Source: Epiperipatus broadwayi (Eukaryota; Onychophora; Udeonychophora; Euonychophora; Peripatidae). Taken from it: a DNA stretch of 64,000 nt. The translations under genes and the position numbers were made by a program. A model generated the notes under the pieces. That model did not search any database, had not been told where the DNA came from, and saw only the letters and a list, made by a program, of their open reading frames with translations. The stretch covers positions 2,046,001-2,110,000 of the forward strand of contig JAQFVV010000184.1 of assembly GCA_028023455.1 (NCBI GenBank). The letters are read 5' to 3'. Below are positions 35,067 to 46,289 of the stretch, one piece after another (position 1 is the first letter of the stretch; every line of letters begins with the position of its first letter).

Positions 35067-35949
35067 CAAAATGATAAAAGTTGAACTTAGCAGATCATCT
35101 TTAGTACTAAACCTTAATCCAATAATTATTGTATGAGATTTATAATAAGAATTTGGGGAAATGACAAACGAAAGTTATGTCATCTTCCTTCCTTTGTTTT
35201 TATTAACTAATAATAATGATTATGTTCTCTGCGTTCCATAAGCAATTTCTTTTAGCCTATTGTAAATTCATGTGCATATTTTAAGATCTTTAACACTATT
35301 GTTTAGTGATTTTAAAATATTTTTTTAAATAACAAAATAATGTCAATAAATATATATATATTACATTGAAAAATTTGTTGTAATTTATAAATCAAATGAA
35401 TAAACTAAACAACCAGAATAATATTACAACATCTTTTATAATTTTTTAAAAAAAATTAATAATTAAATAAAGGTGCAATATAATTATATTTAGCAATTTA
35501 AATACTACTGCTAGCAATTATTTCTTTATACACACACTCGCGAATTTTATATATATTCACTGCTATTAAAAACCCATCATCGCAAAACAAAGCACATATC
35601 ATAATAAATAAATAAACCTGAATTAAATAACAATAAAACAATTAATAACAGTAACAACTTATTTACAAATCCTTAAATAAAACTATATCAAAGACATTTT
35701 TTAAGACCATACTAGAACTTCAAAAAGTAAGGATGGATTTTCCATCCTGTACATTACCCTCTCATTAGCAAAAAAAAATGTCTTTGTAGACAAACAACTA
35801 TATCTATGAGAGTAGAAATATATACTTATACAAAATCTCTATAATTATATATATATAAAAAATTACAATATCATAACATAACTTTCTAACAATATAAAAT
35901 ACTGGATGAGAAAAGACCTTTGCTTTTCCAAACTCTCTTTCTTCACTAA

Positions 35950-37265
35950 TCATTTTATAAGACAATTATCAAATGTTAAATCTTTAATTATTTTCAGCTT
36001 TACTTTAGCTTTTCTCAAGTTTTCCATTTGATCAAGATTATCTATAAAAAAGTTCATCTGGGTTTTCTTTTTATTCACTACTTTAAGTTTTACTTTTGCT
36101 TTGCCTACTTTCATCCCTCTATTGCAATTTTCATAAAGAAAATTCACTTTAGGTTTCTCTACCTTCTTATTCCTCTCAAACTTCAATGACATTTCTTACC
36201 AACTTTGTTCTACTAGGATATTTATAAAATAAGTCATTTCTATTGTCACAATGACACAAATTCCCATTCAAATATTTATGCCCTAATATATCTAAAAATA
36301 TACTTTCTTGGTACCATACAAAATTACCACGATACTGTTCTTTATAAGATAAAGTCTTATGATTAATATAATGTCATATCCAGACAAAATTTCTTGAATT
36401 CAACACTCACGTTATGATACATTAAACACTTCGTATGAACTCTACCATCATTGACTCTAGAATGATAGGAATTACATTTATATACTAAGTTTTGACTCTC
36501 AAGTGGTTTGTTACAATAGTAATAATCCCTTGCATCCAAGTTATATGCATACACATGATCCGTAAACTGCCTACGAAGATTCGTATTAAACAACTGCTGA
36601 TCAAAACTCTGATTATTACTTTTAAAATTGTACAAAAACAACTTGTCAAAATATTTTTGGCCTATCATGACACTTTTTTCATAAAAAAATTTTTCCATAC
36701 TTTTCTCATGAAACCTACTTTCAATAAATAATCTTGTGTTTTCATTAACTACAAGTCTTTCTCTATCATTGGAATTTATATACTGATCATTGTTTCATAG
36801 CAATAACACCACTGACCTTCCAAATTACCTATTTCTATACAAAGGCTATTTGTTTTATAAATACCAGTCAAACAAGGTTGACTTTTATCTAAAGAAGATT
36901 CATCACTAACTTTTTCATTCTGACTATCTTCAAGTTCAACATTCTCATTTATTACTGCTATTGATTCTGGACTTATTTCATCAAAGCTATCTTCTATTTT
37001 AACAATCATTTCATCAGTGCTAATTTTTATTGCAGCCTTTACTTCTTGGAAAGTAGCTTTTAATTCAGCCCTCTATTTTTGATAACCAGCTTTCATTTCT
37101 TGAGAATTAGCTTTTATCTCTGCCTCCAATTTTTGATAACCAGTTTTCATTTCTTGAGAATTATCTTTTATCTCTGCCTACAATTTTTGAAAACCAGCTT
37201 TCATCATGTTCATTAAATCTTGCAAATTAATGCCAGCACCATGGGGTATTTCATTAATGTTCTCC
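35950..37265 (-). pseudogene. gag-like retroelement pseudogene with repeated coiled coil
   Basis: On the minus strand a start at 37265 begins MENINEIPHGAGINLQDLM. Three repeats of a 22-residue coiled-coil unit follow (GYQKLEAEIKANSQEMK), encoded by a 66-bp repeat at about 37030-37210. Then comes an acidic stretch (37009-36776: ISPESIAVINENVELED). After stops, a Cys/His-containing piece lies at 36698-36363 (DYYYCNKPLESQ, VYKCNSYHSRV, KCLMYHN) and a Lys-rich piece at 36192-35950. At least two stops fall in the coiled coil. Heptad-rich N-terminal coiled coils of this kind occur in gag proteins of invertebrate LTR elements. This assignment is an inference: no protease or RT follows. Confidence 0.45.
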
Positions 37266-38779
37266 ATGTTTATAGTGAAACAGTAAGATTCGTATTCGAA
37301 TCTTAAGTTTCACCTTTTTCTATCGTCTCTCACTCACCGCTCTATCCTACCCAAATTTAAACCTTTTGGTAATGAATTGTGTGTGTAGCAATATTAAAAA
37401 TGTATAGATATATGTAGAATTCATCATAAACACGCACACATTTCGATATCAAATTTAGGCAATAAATAAAGATAAATAATATAATTTAGATTTCTTCTTT
37501 TAGTTATATAAAATATATAATTTTAACTATTTATTTTAAATTGTAAAATCCGTTATTTATTGCTTTGTTTAAATTTCATTTAATAATAATTTTAGAAATC
37601 TGACGTAATATTTAATTAAAAGTAAAAATAATCATATGTTCCCTTTTGTATTTGAAATTTTAAAAGCAACGGTCGGTGAGAGATAATAGATTAATTAAAG
37701 AAAAATTCCCCAAAATGTAATTATAAAATGTAAATGTAAACAATAGAAAGGCAGCTTTCTCTATAATTAAACTTAACAAAATGCATTGATTATCCTCAGG
37801 GCAGATTAAGTGTAATCCAAAAATAAACTATAACAAAAATCTAAAAGATAAGATCTAAGAAAGGAGGCCATTTTAGACTTGCTAGAAACTTTCAGTTGAA
37901 CTTTAGCTTTGCTCTCGATCAGTCTCCAGATATATATTAATTTACCTACCACAGTATGTGTGAGTAGAAAGCGCCAAAGACTATTCTCCCTGGAGATGGT
38001 CTATAGTATGCCGTGAACCTTCACTTATGCCCTCCAGAATACCAACCAAGATCTCCTGCCAAAACAATTAGAAAGCTGCTGCTGCTGTTAAATTAAATGA
38101 ACCACCTAAATACAGGAAAGAACTGCTAATGCTAGAATCATGAATAATTTGCTACTGACCACTGAATCAGAAAACTTCTCATAAAACAGGTACCTGTATC
38201 CAAATTCTCTAGAGTACTCTACTAATATCCCGCTATAGCCCATTCATTCTTTATATAACTTATAAACTATAAACTGTAAAATTCTCATTTGTAATACTAT
38301 AAATTTAATAATTAATATGTAAATTTCTTTAATAATCTAGCCTGCCTAACTCTATTCTTCTTGAGTGTGTAATTCTAAAATCTACATTTTATTATATAAT
38401 TATCGCATGCTCATAATTTTCTAAGTATAAATCTATGATCGCTCGAAACAGTGGATGCGTGTCAAATTTTCATTAAGATTTACTTCATAAATAACTTAAT
38501 ATTTTCATACAAAACGACACGCATTCAATGCTTCCTTTATTGTAATGCAAGGGTCTACTGCTTAGCAAATGGCTGACGTATTAGTTGTAATATTCACCCA
38601 GTTTATATATTGTTTTATATTTTATTAAATATTGATTAATAATTCCATAAATCGCATTTCTTTGAGTCGCAAACGTTCTTTATTAAATGTTGATAATGTA
38701 GTGCCGAGTTATAAGGTATATTTAAATCTTCACAGAATCATCTATACATTATACACGTGTTATGTTTTAGAGGCACGAT
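37266..38779. other. Sequence between gag-like pseudogene and LTR C
   Basis: No gene recognised. 38452-38526 has 12-bp complementary arms (TGGATGCGTGTC / GACACGCATTCA). No primer-binding site was identified next to the gag-like start. Confidence 0.35.
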
Positions 38780-39798
38780 GACCCATTACGAACCTTGAAT
38801 ATTCCGGATTCTATAGGGTTGAAATTAACCCCAGTCGTCCTACACAAGCTGACAAATGAATGTCCCATAGGACTTGACGACCGTCATGCAGCCAGCAGGC
38901 AATCATGGCACGAACTACCTCTTTGGGCCTATGGCAAACGCCAGCCTGTTCTAAACTCGTTCACGGCTTTGCAGTTTCAATATACTGCCACTTCCAATCG
39001 CCTTTCTAGAAATACGTGTTTTCTTTTATTAATTTTATATTCTATGTATAACTCCGTCCCTGCATTATTGACAATTCACTCTCAAATAAATGTTTGCCCT
39101 TAGTTATTAGTAAATATCTTTAATTAAATAAATATATGTCCACCGCTACTATTATAAATCTTACTTTAGATTCTTGTATTGCAAAAGCATAAATCCCTAA
39201 AGGCATGCCTTAGAAATACTTGCTCGAAAATTTTAGGTAGCTAGATTACGTCATCAAATAAATGTATTTCTCTTTGTAAACATAACAGTATTGGAAAATA
39301 CCGCTACTGAGATCTTAAATATAAAGTATTATTGGTAAAATGATTTCGTATAAATAAATGTATTTCTTGAATATATAATAGTATCGGAAAATTCTGTTAC
39401 TCAATTTAAATATTACCAAATATTATTAGTAAATAATTTATTATTAAAATGTTTCAATAAATAATGTCAAACTATACGTCTGCAGTTACGTTTTATTTAT
39501 TCGATACCCATTCCACATAATATTTCCTCGATTCTGTAAATGTTTAAGATTAATTTCTGATTGGCTAACTCGAAAATAAAATCGTGAATCTCTTGCATAT
39601 CCCTGATCACCGTGTCTAAAGAAATATTTACTAATGTCGCATCAAATGCGTTGTTTCGTAGATTGTATTGTGGAACCGATAAACTATGTTCGAACTTAAT
39701 ACTATGGATGGCTTCGCTACCTAGATGGTGCTGCAGTTCTGTATGGTGGTCGAATTCTACACTATGTTAACGAATCACACGTTTTCTGACCGTTACAA
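38780..39798 (+). mobile_element. LTR-like repeat C, related to LTR A
   Basis: The 3' part ends ACCTAGATGGTGCTGCAG...GACCGTTACAAT (39786-39798), matching CTAGATGGCGCCCTTG...GATCGTTATAAT at the end of LTR A. The 5' part shares only short words (GGCCTATGGCAAA against GCCTATGGATGG), so the start is uncertain. The 102-residue frame at 38795-39103 is inside it. It is about as GC-rich as LTR A. Confidence 0.45.
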
Positions 39799-40204
39799 TA
39801 TATTTAATATAAGTATTCTATATATAATAATTATTATCATTCAAAGCTTGTCTCCCCTCTTGCCATTATCCTACAACACCATTAACTAACCATGTAAAAC
39901 ACAAATAACTCAATTTTAATTATACTTATAACTATTCAATAACCCATTAATTTCGTAAAATTATGACCCTTTTGGTCCATAAAACTGTTGATTGACACTA
40001 TGGCAAATGTAATATAATACTTGTGACTAACAATTATAATTATAATAGTAAGACTCTTAGAACACAATATTTTTAAACAGTTTTAACTATAAACGAAGTC
40101 TAATAAAACTTATCATGACTTGACATAGTCATCGAACCCCTAAGTTGTTTGTATCATTTATAATAATATGCTTGTCACCAACAATCAACAATTAATCAAG
40201 CCCC
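39799..40204. other. AT-rich spacer
   Basis: Nothing recognised. The last 60 bp lead into the inverted motif array. Confidence 0.3.
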
Positions 40205-40449
40205 TTAGTTGGCATATAAACGATCCATTACAAATGGCCTTCCATTGTTAAGGTTTGGTTAATTGATGATTAAATTTGATGCAATATCATTTTTCCATTA
40301 CATTTGTCGTATATACAATACAGTTATATCAATTTTCCATTACAATTGGCTTTTCCAACAATGGGGGCCAATTCATCTCTCTTCATTTGAGATCATGATA
40401 TTTTCCATTACAATTATCGTATATATAATACATTTTCCATTACAATATA
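40205..40449 (-). repeat. Iterated-motif array, right arm of the inverted pair
   Basis: Inverse of 31940-32245. CCATTACAAWT-type motifs start at 40225, 40295, 40337, 40405 and 40437, spaced 70, 42, 68 and 32 bp, against 70, 46, 65 and 38 in the left arm. Outside both arms comes ATATATAT. Confidence 0.75.
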
Positions 40450-40559
40450 TATATCATCTATAACTGTCTAGTCAATTTAAAATACAATATATAGTTTTTA
40501 CATTTTCATTTACTGTGTCAATACTAAAGACTTAAAAATAATAGAAAAAAAAACTTTAT

Positions 40560-40785
40560 ATTGTGCACCAAAAAGCAAAAAAAAAAAATTGTTTCTTCAA
40601 CCACAATTGCAGTTTTTTAGATTTAACTTGCAATAAAAACATGGGTATTCAGAAATTAATTAAGTCAAAGGAATCAATTTCATTAATTTCTGGACCCCCC
40701 TCCCATGCTTTTATTTCAAGTTAAATCTAAAAACTCCAATTGTGATTGAAAAAACAATGGGGTTTTTTTCTGCTTTTTAGTACAG
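40560..40785. repeat. Foldback/hairpin repeat
   Basis: The left arm (CACCAAAAAGCA, AATTGTTTCTTCAA, CCACAATTGCAGTTTTT, AGATTTAACTTGCAATAAAA, CATGGG) is inverted in 40690-40785. A loop of about 30-40 bp contains AAATTAATTAAG and ATTTCATTAATTTC. Probably a MITE. Confidence 0.7.
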
Positions 40786-41164
40786 TCAATAAAAGCATGT
40801 AATATAAAAAAAAACTTTTAACTCTATTATTCGGTAATAAAAACAATTTTTCTTTAGTAAAATATGACTATAGACTGAGATGATTTATTATTTCAAATTA
40901 TTTCCAAAAAAAAAATCATATTACACATCTTAAATATAAAAAAATTAGCAGTCTGTGTAAGTTTAACAATATCCCATATTTGTGAATGCATACAAAATTC
41001 ACTTTCAAATTATTGCATGGTTTAATATTTACTTTGTTAAATAGGAAATGATTCATAAATCACTTGAACATGTAGATGTAGTGTAAAAAAATAAAATATA
41101 TAAGCATTTTCATTATTTAATTAGTGGCAGTATGAACTATTGTAGAAGTGATTGAAAAAGTGAA
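40786..41164. other. AT-rich spacer
   Basis: Nothing recognised. Confidence 0.3.
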
Positions 41165-41395
41165 CATGTATTCTACCACAAAGACACAAATATTGGAAGT
41201 ACAGGTGGATTAGGATTCATTAAAAATAAAAAGTGGAAAAACAACATTGTGGAGATTGATGGCACAGCAGACAGAGTGGCAAGATTAGTTTTTCAACTTA
41301 ATAGCAAATACCAAATGCACATAATTCAGGTTTATGCTGCAACAAGTTCTCATAATAATGAAGTAGGAGATTTTTATACTTGAGTAATTTGCTGC
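41165..41395 (+). pseudogene. RTE-type LINE endonuclease (APE) fragment
   Basis: Reads FYHKDTN, GSTGGLGFIKNKKWKNNIV, TADRVARLVFQLNSKYQMHI and IQVYAATSSHNNEVGDFY. This matches the central part of the apurinic-endonuclease-like domain in RTE/CFDP2-type LINEs (GGVGFIV..., SDRVASL..., IQVYAPTSSHSDEEVEDFY). Only about 70 residues remain. It may be the same family as the RT fragment at 19385-20235. Confidence 0.65.
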
Positions 41396-41504
41396 TAGAT
41401 TACCAGGACCATTATTCCCTCTTATAATGACTTCAGGGAACTTTTAATAAATTTAAGCAAGTAGGAATTAAAACAAGTATGTATTTGACTTCTTGGTCAT
41501 AAAA

Positions 41505-41985
41505 CAACAATGCAAAAAATATTATTTCCCCTCAAAAGTAAAATAAATGTGATATTAAGATCCAAAGCCATACAGAACAAAAAAGAGCCCAAGGCTTTTC
41601 TGGGATTCATTAATTATTACAGAACCTTCATTCAAAAATACAAAATTGCAACTGCTGAATCATTATATTGGCTGCTAATTAAAAATTTGATTGGAAATGG
41701 GGTAATAAACACAGTTATCAAATTGAAAAAACTAACAGCCAATTCAAATGGGTTAGCCATTATGATCTGACAGCACAGTTAGTGCACATGCAGGATCCTT
41801 CACATATAGGCGTTGGAGCAGTTTTAACTAACATCAAACATTGATATGACTTATCCATTGCATCATGAACATTGCTAAAAAAAAATATTTTAAAATAAAC
41901 ATTAGTTGCAGGCATTAAAAAATTCCTTCAAAATGTTTATCACTTATAAATGGATCATAAACTACAATCCTCATGCTGAGATGAT
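41505..41985 (+). pseudogene. Gypsy-type LTR retrotransposon RT/RNase H fragment
   Basis: 41510-41770 reads KINVILRSKAIQNKKEPKAF, then LGFINYYRTFIQKY and ATAESLYWLL, the standard connection between Gypsy RT and RNase H (K.LRSFLGLINYY.KFI...ATPL..LL). After a frameshift, HYDLTAQLVHMQDPSHIGVG and GAVLTN follow (41757-41835), the RNase H start with D-to-N-like decay of the SPxGVGAVL motif. KKFLQNVYHL and MDHKLQS appear near 41920-41970. Stops and shifts make it a pseudogene. It lies 110 bp after the RTE fragment, but the two are unrelated elements. Confidence 0.7.
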
Positions 41986-42009
41986 TCATTCTTCTGAGTG
42001 CTTATGATT

Positions 42010-42292
42010 TTAAAAGAATGCACTCAGTTATTTGCCTAACAACCTTATGCTGTGTCTGGGAGCAACAAGTAAATAATTGACAAAGACAAAATTGAGCTTG
42101 GTAAGGTAATAGTTTAATTTAAATAACATATGAGAATATTTACAAGTTTACAAAGTCAATTTAAGGCACATAAAAATAATAACCAAAGGTGGTGGTGACC
42201 TGCACATAATAAACCCTAGTCCTGCTTTTTGACTTACAGAGTCACGAGTCTCTGAATTACATTAATACCAGAACCCATAAGACTTCTGGAAT
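42010..42292. other. Unassigned, less AT-rich stretch
   Basis: Possibly the tail of the Gypsy fragment; no motif found. Confidence 0.25.
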
Positions 42293-42395
42293 CTTTTACA
42301 TACCTTACCATATATGATGTTTTTTACATACTTCTCACCATACATGGTTTTTCTAACACACCTCACTAAATATGGAATTTTTTTGCATGCCAGAC
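42293..42395. repeat. Three to four imperfect 28-29 bp tandem units
   Basis: TTTTACATACCTTACCATATATG, TTTTACATACTTCTCACCATACATGG and TTCTAACACACCTCACTAAATATGG follow each other, then a shorter relative. A small minisatellite. Confidence 0.6.
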
Positions 42396-42584
42396 ATGCA
42401 ACTCTATGACTTAACAACAATGCTATTTTATTTCATATCATTTTATTATTATGTATGTGTTTAAATGATAGTGACACATACCTTGAATTATTGTATATAA
42501 TCATTGAAAATTAGTTAAATAATAGTTGAATTTTTAATTATAAGTCAGCTTTAAAGTCTATTAAAGCTAGTTTAGTATTTACAT

Positions 42585-42645
42585 TATTATAATTGAAGTT
42601 AAAACCATAAATACGTGACTCATTACGGTCGTAAATTTATAAATA
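42585..42645 (-). repeat. Small PLE element D fragment
   Basis: ATTGAAGTTAAAACCATAAA and TACGTGACTCATTACGGTCGTAAA resemble 8900-8950 of element D (nuclease domain), same orientation. Too short for a frame. Confidence 0.5.
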
Positions 42646-42976
42646 TTCAATTAGAAGATTATGTATATTGATTTGAAGAAATACAGACATTAAATTATAA
42701 TATTATTATATATATTCTTTATAAACTATACTTTCAAATTTTAAAATCAAATTGGATATTGCAATGATGTCTAAACAGAAATTGCATTCTTATGTTTGAT
42801 AGGATAGCAATTAGTTTCCAAGCTGCTAATTATGTCCTTTATGATAGCAGCATGATTAGTCAATTTTTTCATCATAGAGTGCTATTTAAAAAATTGTAAA
42901 TTTCTATAGATGGTATAGAAAAATCAAAGTTTTTCAATATTATTAAATATATATACAAATGCAGAAATCAACTTAC

Positions 42977-43128
42977 ATTTCATCATCAGGTGACGAACAT
43001 GGTACTGATAATTTAGATAAAACCGAACTATCTTCTTTGATTTCTGATTTAAATGTTTCTCTTGATTTATTTTTCCGAGGAAATTTATTTAAAACCTTTT
43101 TTGAATCTCCAATAACTTTATCAAAGGC
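42977..43128 (-). CDS. CCNB3: Cyclin B3 exon, linker region
   Basis: The exon gives 50 codons plus two bases (AT) carried into the next exon. The acceptor is tttgtag|GC and the donor the consensus AT|gtaagt. The peptide begins AFDKVIGDSKKVLNKF and is rich in Lys, Ser and Glu, as expected for the poorly conserved linker between the destruction box and the cyclin fold. It ends CSSPDDE before the split codon, which becomes Ile. Recognition rests on its open frame, strong splice sites and exact phase match to the flanking exons, because this part of cyclin B3 is not conserved. It lies about 20.9 kb from the next exon downstream in the transcript. Confidence 0.82.
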
Positions 43129-46100
43129 CTACAAATGAGAAGGAAAAAATTAATTATAAATGCATAAAAAGAAAAATCAGATTTTTGCAGGAAATTAAAA
43201 AAGCTTAGACAATCTCATATTTATAAAATTAAACATTTAAGATTTGTATAGTCACTCAAAAAAATCATTATCTCATTTTTTTAAGCAATTTAAAATTTAT
43301 AAAAATAAGATATTGACAATGTTTTGTAAACTATATATATATATATTGAAGTGATTATTTTAGAGATAAGTAAAGACAAATAGAATATTTGATATTGTAG
43401 ACAGAAAGAAAGTTAAATAAAGCTCTTGAAGAATAAAATTAATAAAACAATATTTAAATTATGGTACTGGTGAAATATCATTCTATATACAATTTACATA
43501 CTAGACAGAGCTACCAGAAACTATTCTGAAGATACTAATCGATGACGTTAATATTTTCAAAACAAATACTTTAAGCAAAAAATGTGAATGTGTAATTTTC
43601 AAATTAAAAAAAAAACAATACAAAATAATGTCGTAATTGTAAAATATAATGCATAATTTTATAGCAATACAATACAAACTATAGAAACTTGCATAATTTA
43701 TTAAAAAAACAACTGCCAAATAATACAATCATATATTTTACTAAAAAATATTACAAAATAATGAAGCCATGATAATTTCTTCATAAACAATACAAATTTG
43801 CATAATTTACTAAAAAATAACACAAACTAATATATTTTTTTTTAAAAAAATAAATAAATATTATTGCCAGTAATAATGACGTAATTCATTAAGAAATTAA
43901 CAAATTATAACTTCATTACTATGTTTTATTTTTTTTATAATTTTATTATTTTTTAATATTATGCAAGGTTTTATAATTTGTATTATTATAAAATTATGAA
44001 ATACATTTTAAAATTACATTTAATGTAATGAAATCTTTTGCTTGAGAAGTGGCATATGGTGAGATTGTGAAATTTTGTGAAAATGCAATGTCCATGCATC
44101 CAAGTAAGTGTTTGTTTCAAATAGAAATTGTTTCAAAAATTATAATACTAAATATTGTTTAAACTGTTTTCTTAAATCACACATTGTAATAAATAGGAAC
44201 AATTGACTTTATTTATTTATTGATTAGCAACTTCAATATGGCTTAACAACTTCAATATGGCATTGGTGGTTCTATCTGAAATGCAAAAGCCAAATTGTTA
44301 TGTAGGTATCCAAATTATTGTATGCTAATGTTAAAGTAACTATGGATTTATGTTCATGAATGTGGCAAGTATATTTACACATATATATTAAAGAATTTAT
44401 TTAGCTTAAATAAATTTGATTTTTTTTTTTTAATAATCCAATTAATATTTCTAATTAAATAGTATAGAAATATTTTAGACTAAAATCAAGTTACATTTAA
44501 TTTTCTATTTTTAATATAATTTTTATTGGGGGGGGGGGGGCAGGGACAAAAATGCTTCTGAGAAAAAGACATTAATAGATAACAGTCAACAAGGAATTTA
44601 AGTTTTCTTTAATCTGATAACAATCTAAAAAAAGAAAATGTTAATTAAAATAGAAATTCAATGGGCAAGATCCTTTTGTTTATTGTTTACAATCAGCAAT
44701 ATTTAACTTCTTATATTTTAATTGTTTTGTTTACAAGTTTAATTATTCATTAAAGATTAAAATGTATTTTTACAACAAAATTTTAATTGGATAACATTTT
44801 TAAAAACCCTATAAATAAGAGAAAAAGTTTTTTGTTAACTCTGCAGAATTAGTGGATGATCTGAAAGCAAGCAAAATTTTTTCATAAATATTATGTATAT
44901 CAGATGCATATGTTCATGGTTATAAGCTACGCATTTGTATATGACTAATATTAAACCATAATATTTCAGTTATTAGTTTAGCTACAGCACACATATAAAA
45001 ATGTGTGATATTTCAGAGTAAATTGTATCTTAGAGACAAAGCAATTTCCAAAATCTGTACTGGTGTAGTTGTGAAAATAATTTCTAGATTCTAACTGAAA
45101 ATAAGCAAATTTATGCAGATTTTAATTTATTTATTTTTACATTTCAGTACATACTATTAAGGAATATATTTCTTGGATGCATGCAACAATTGTTCAATTT
45201 TTTGGACTGCGACCTCTGCAGGATTAAAGTTAGAGAAAGACACAAATTATATAGACTAAGACAAATCCTAAACTGGATTTACAGAATATCAGCAAGAAAA
45301 TGTCAGTCTATCCCCTGAGTGGCTAACCTCCTCTCCATGGCTATTTTGTTTTCTCATTTAATGAGATAACCTGCATCTTTATATTCTCACCATCAATATA
45401 AGCTCTTATCACACTATACATTATTACATGCAAGACTAAGTTCATTAGAACATCTAAGAAACTTCCTATAGATAAAAAGCTAGTTATCTGAATCATTTCT
45501 TTTATAAATCTAAAAAAATATATCTATATTTTCCAAGGATTCATGCCAAATTATTAAAAAAGTCTCTAATATCATGAACAATTTGCTATGGTGTCAATAC
45601 TTTAATTGCATGAAGCCTAGAAAACCTTAGCAATATATAAAATAATTATTTCAATAACAGTAGTGCTTCTGTCGAGTATGTTGGCTTACTTCTTTTTAAC
45701 TTTAAAAGAAAAGTCATTTCTAAATGCAACAAATTATTATATCTTTTTTTTACAGTAAAAAGTTAATATATTATGTATTATATACATTGTAATGATCAGA
45801 TAAGATGATATGGGTAACCATCATAATTTGCCATCAGGAAATATTTCATGAGTTATATCCTATTTCAGTATTAACTTGATTATGTTAATTAAAATAACAT
45901 CTATAATACCTGATAAAATCAAGTACTACTTGAGTTACTCCGGACAAAAACTAATACCAAAAATGATACCAACTTAAATAAAACTCATTATTATTATTAT
46001 CATTTAGCTTATCTTTCACTAGCACATGTAGAAAGACAAAAAAAAAAAAACAAATAATATCAATTGTACTTCATCTAACATGTCCAATATTTATTTTGAT

Positions 46101-46289
46101 TAACTTTAAAATGTTAATTCCTTAATCATAATTTAGAATATAAAATTATAAAATTGAGCAGTGATTACAATTAAATAAATATGTCATGCCTTTAATGCAT
46201 TGAGGATATAACCCCATACATTGTTTATCCATATAACTCATTTATTTAATTATCTTTAGCCTCATGGCAGACACATATAAACAACTAAA
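43129..46289. other. Long intron stretch
   Basis: Begins with the splice acceptor on the minus strand. 43620-43830 contains about 111-bp imperfect repeats (TTGCATAATTTAYTAAAAAA at 43687 and 43798). A run of about 13 G sits at 44527. No gene or RNA recognised in the rest. Confidence 0.35.

Noticed and set aside
38795-39103. 102-residue open frame
   Set aside because: Lies inside LTR-like repeat C; composition and lack of conservation in relatives argue against a gene.
44527-44539. G-run as a regulatory or quadruplex element
   Set aside because: A single homopolymer; G/C runs also occur at 17871, 52483 and 63179 and look like slippage products.
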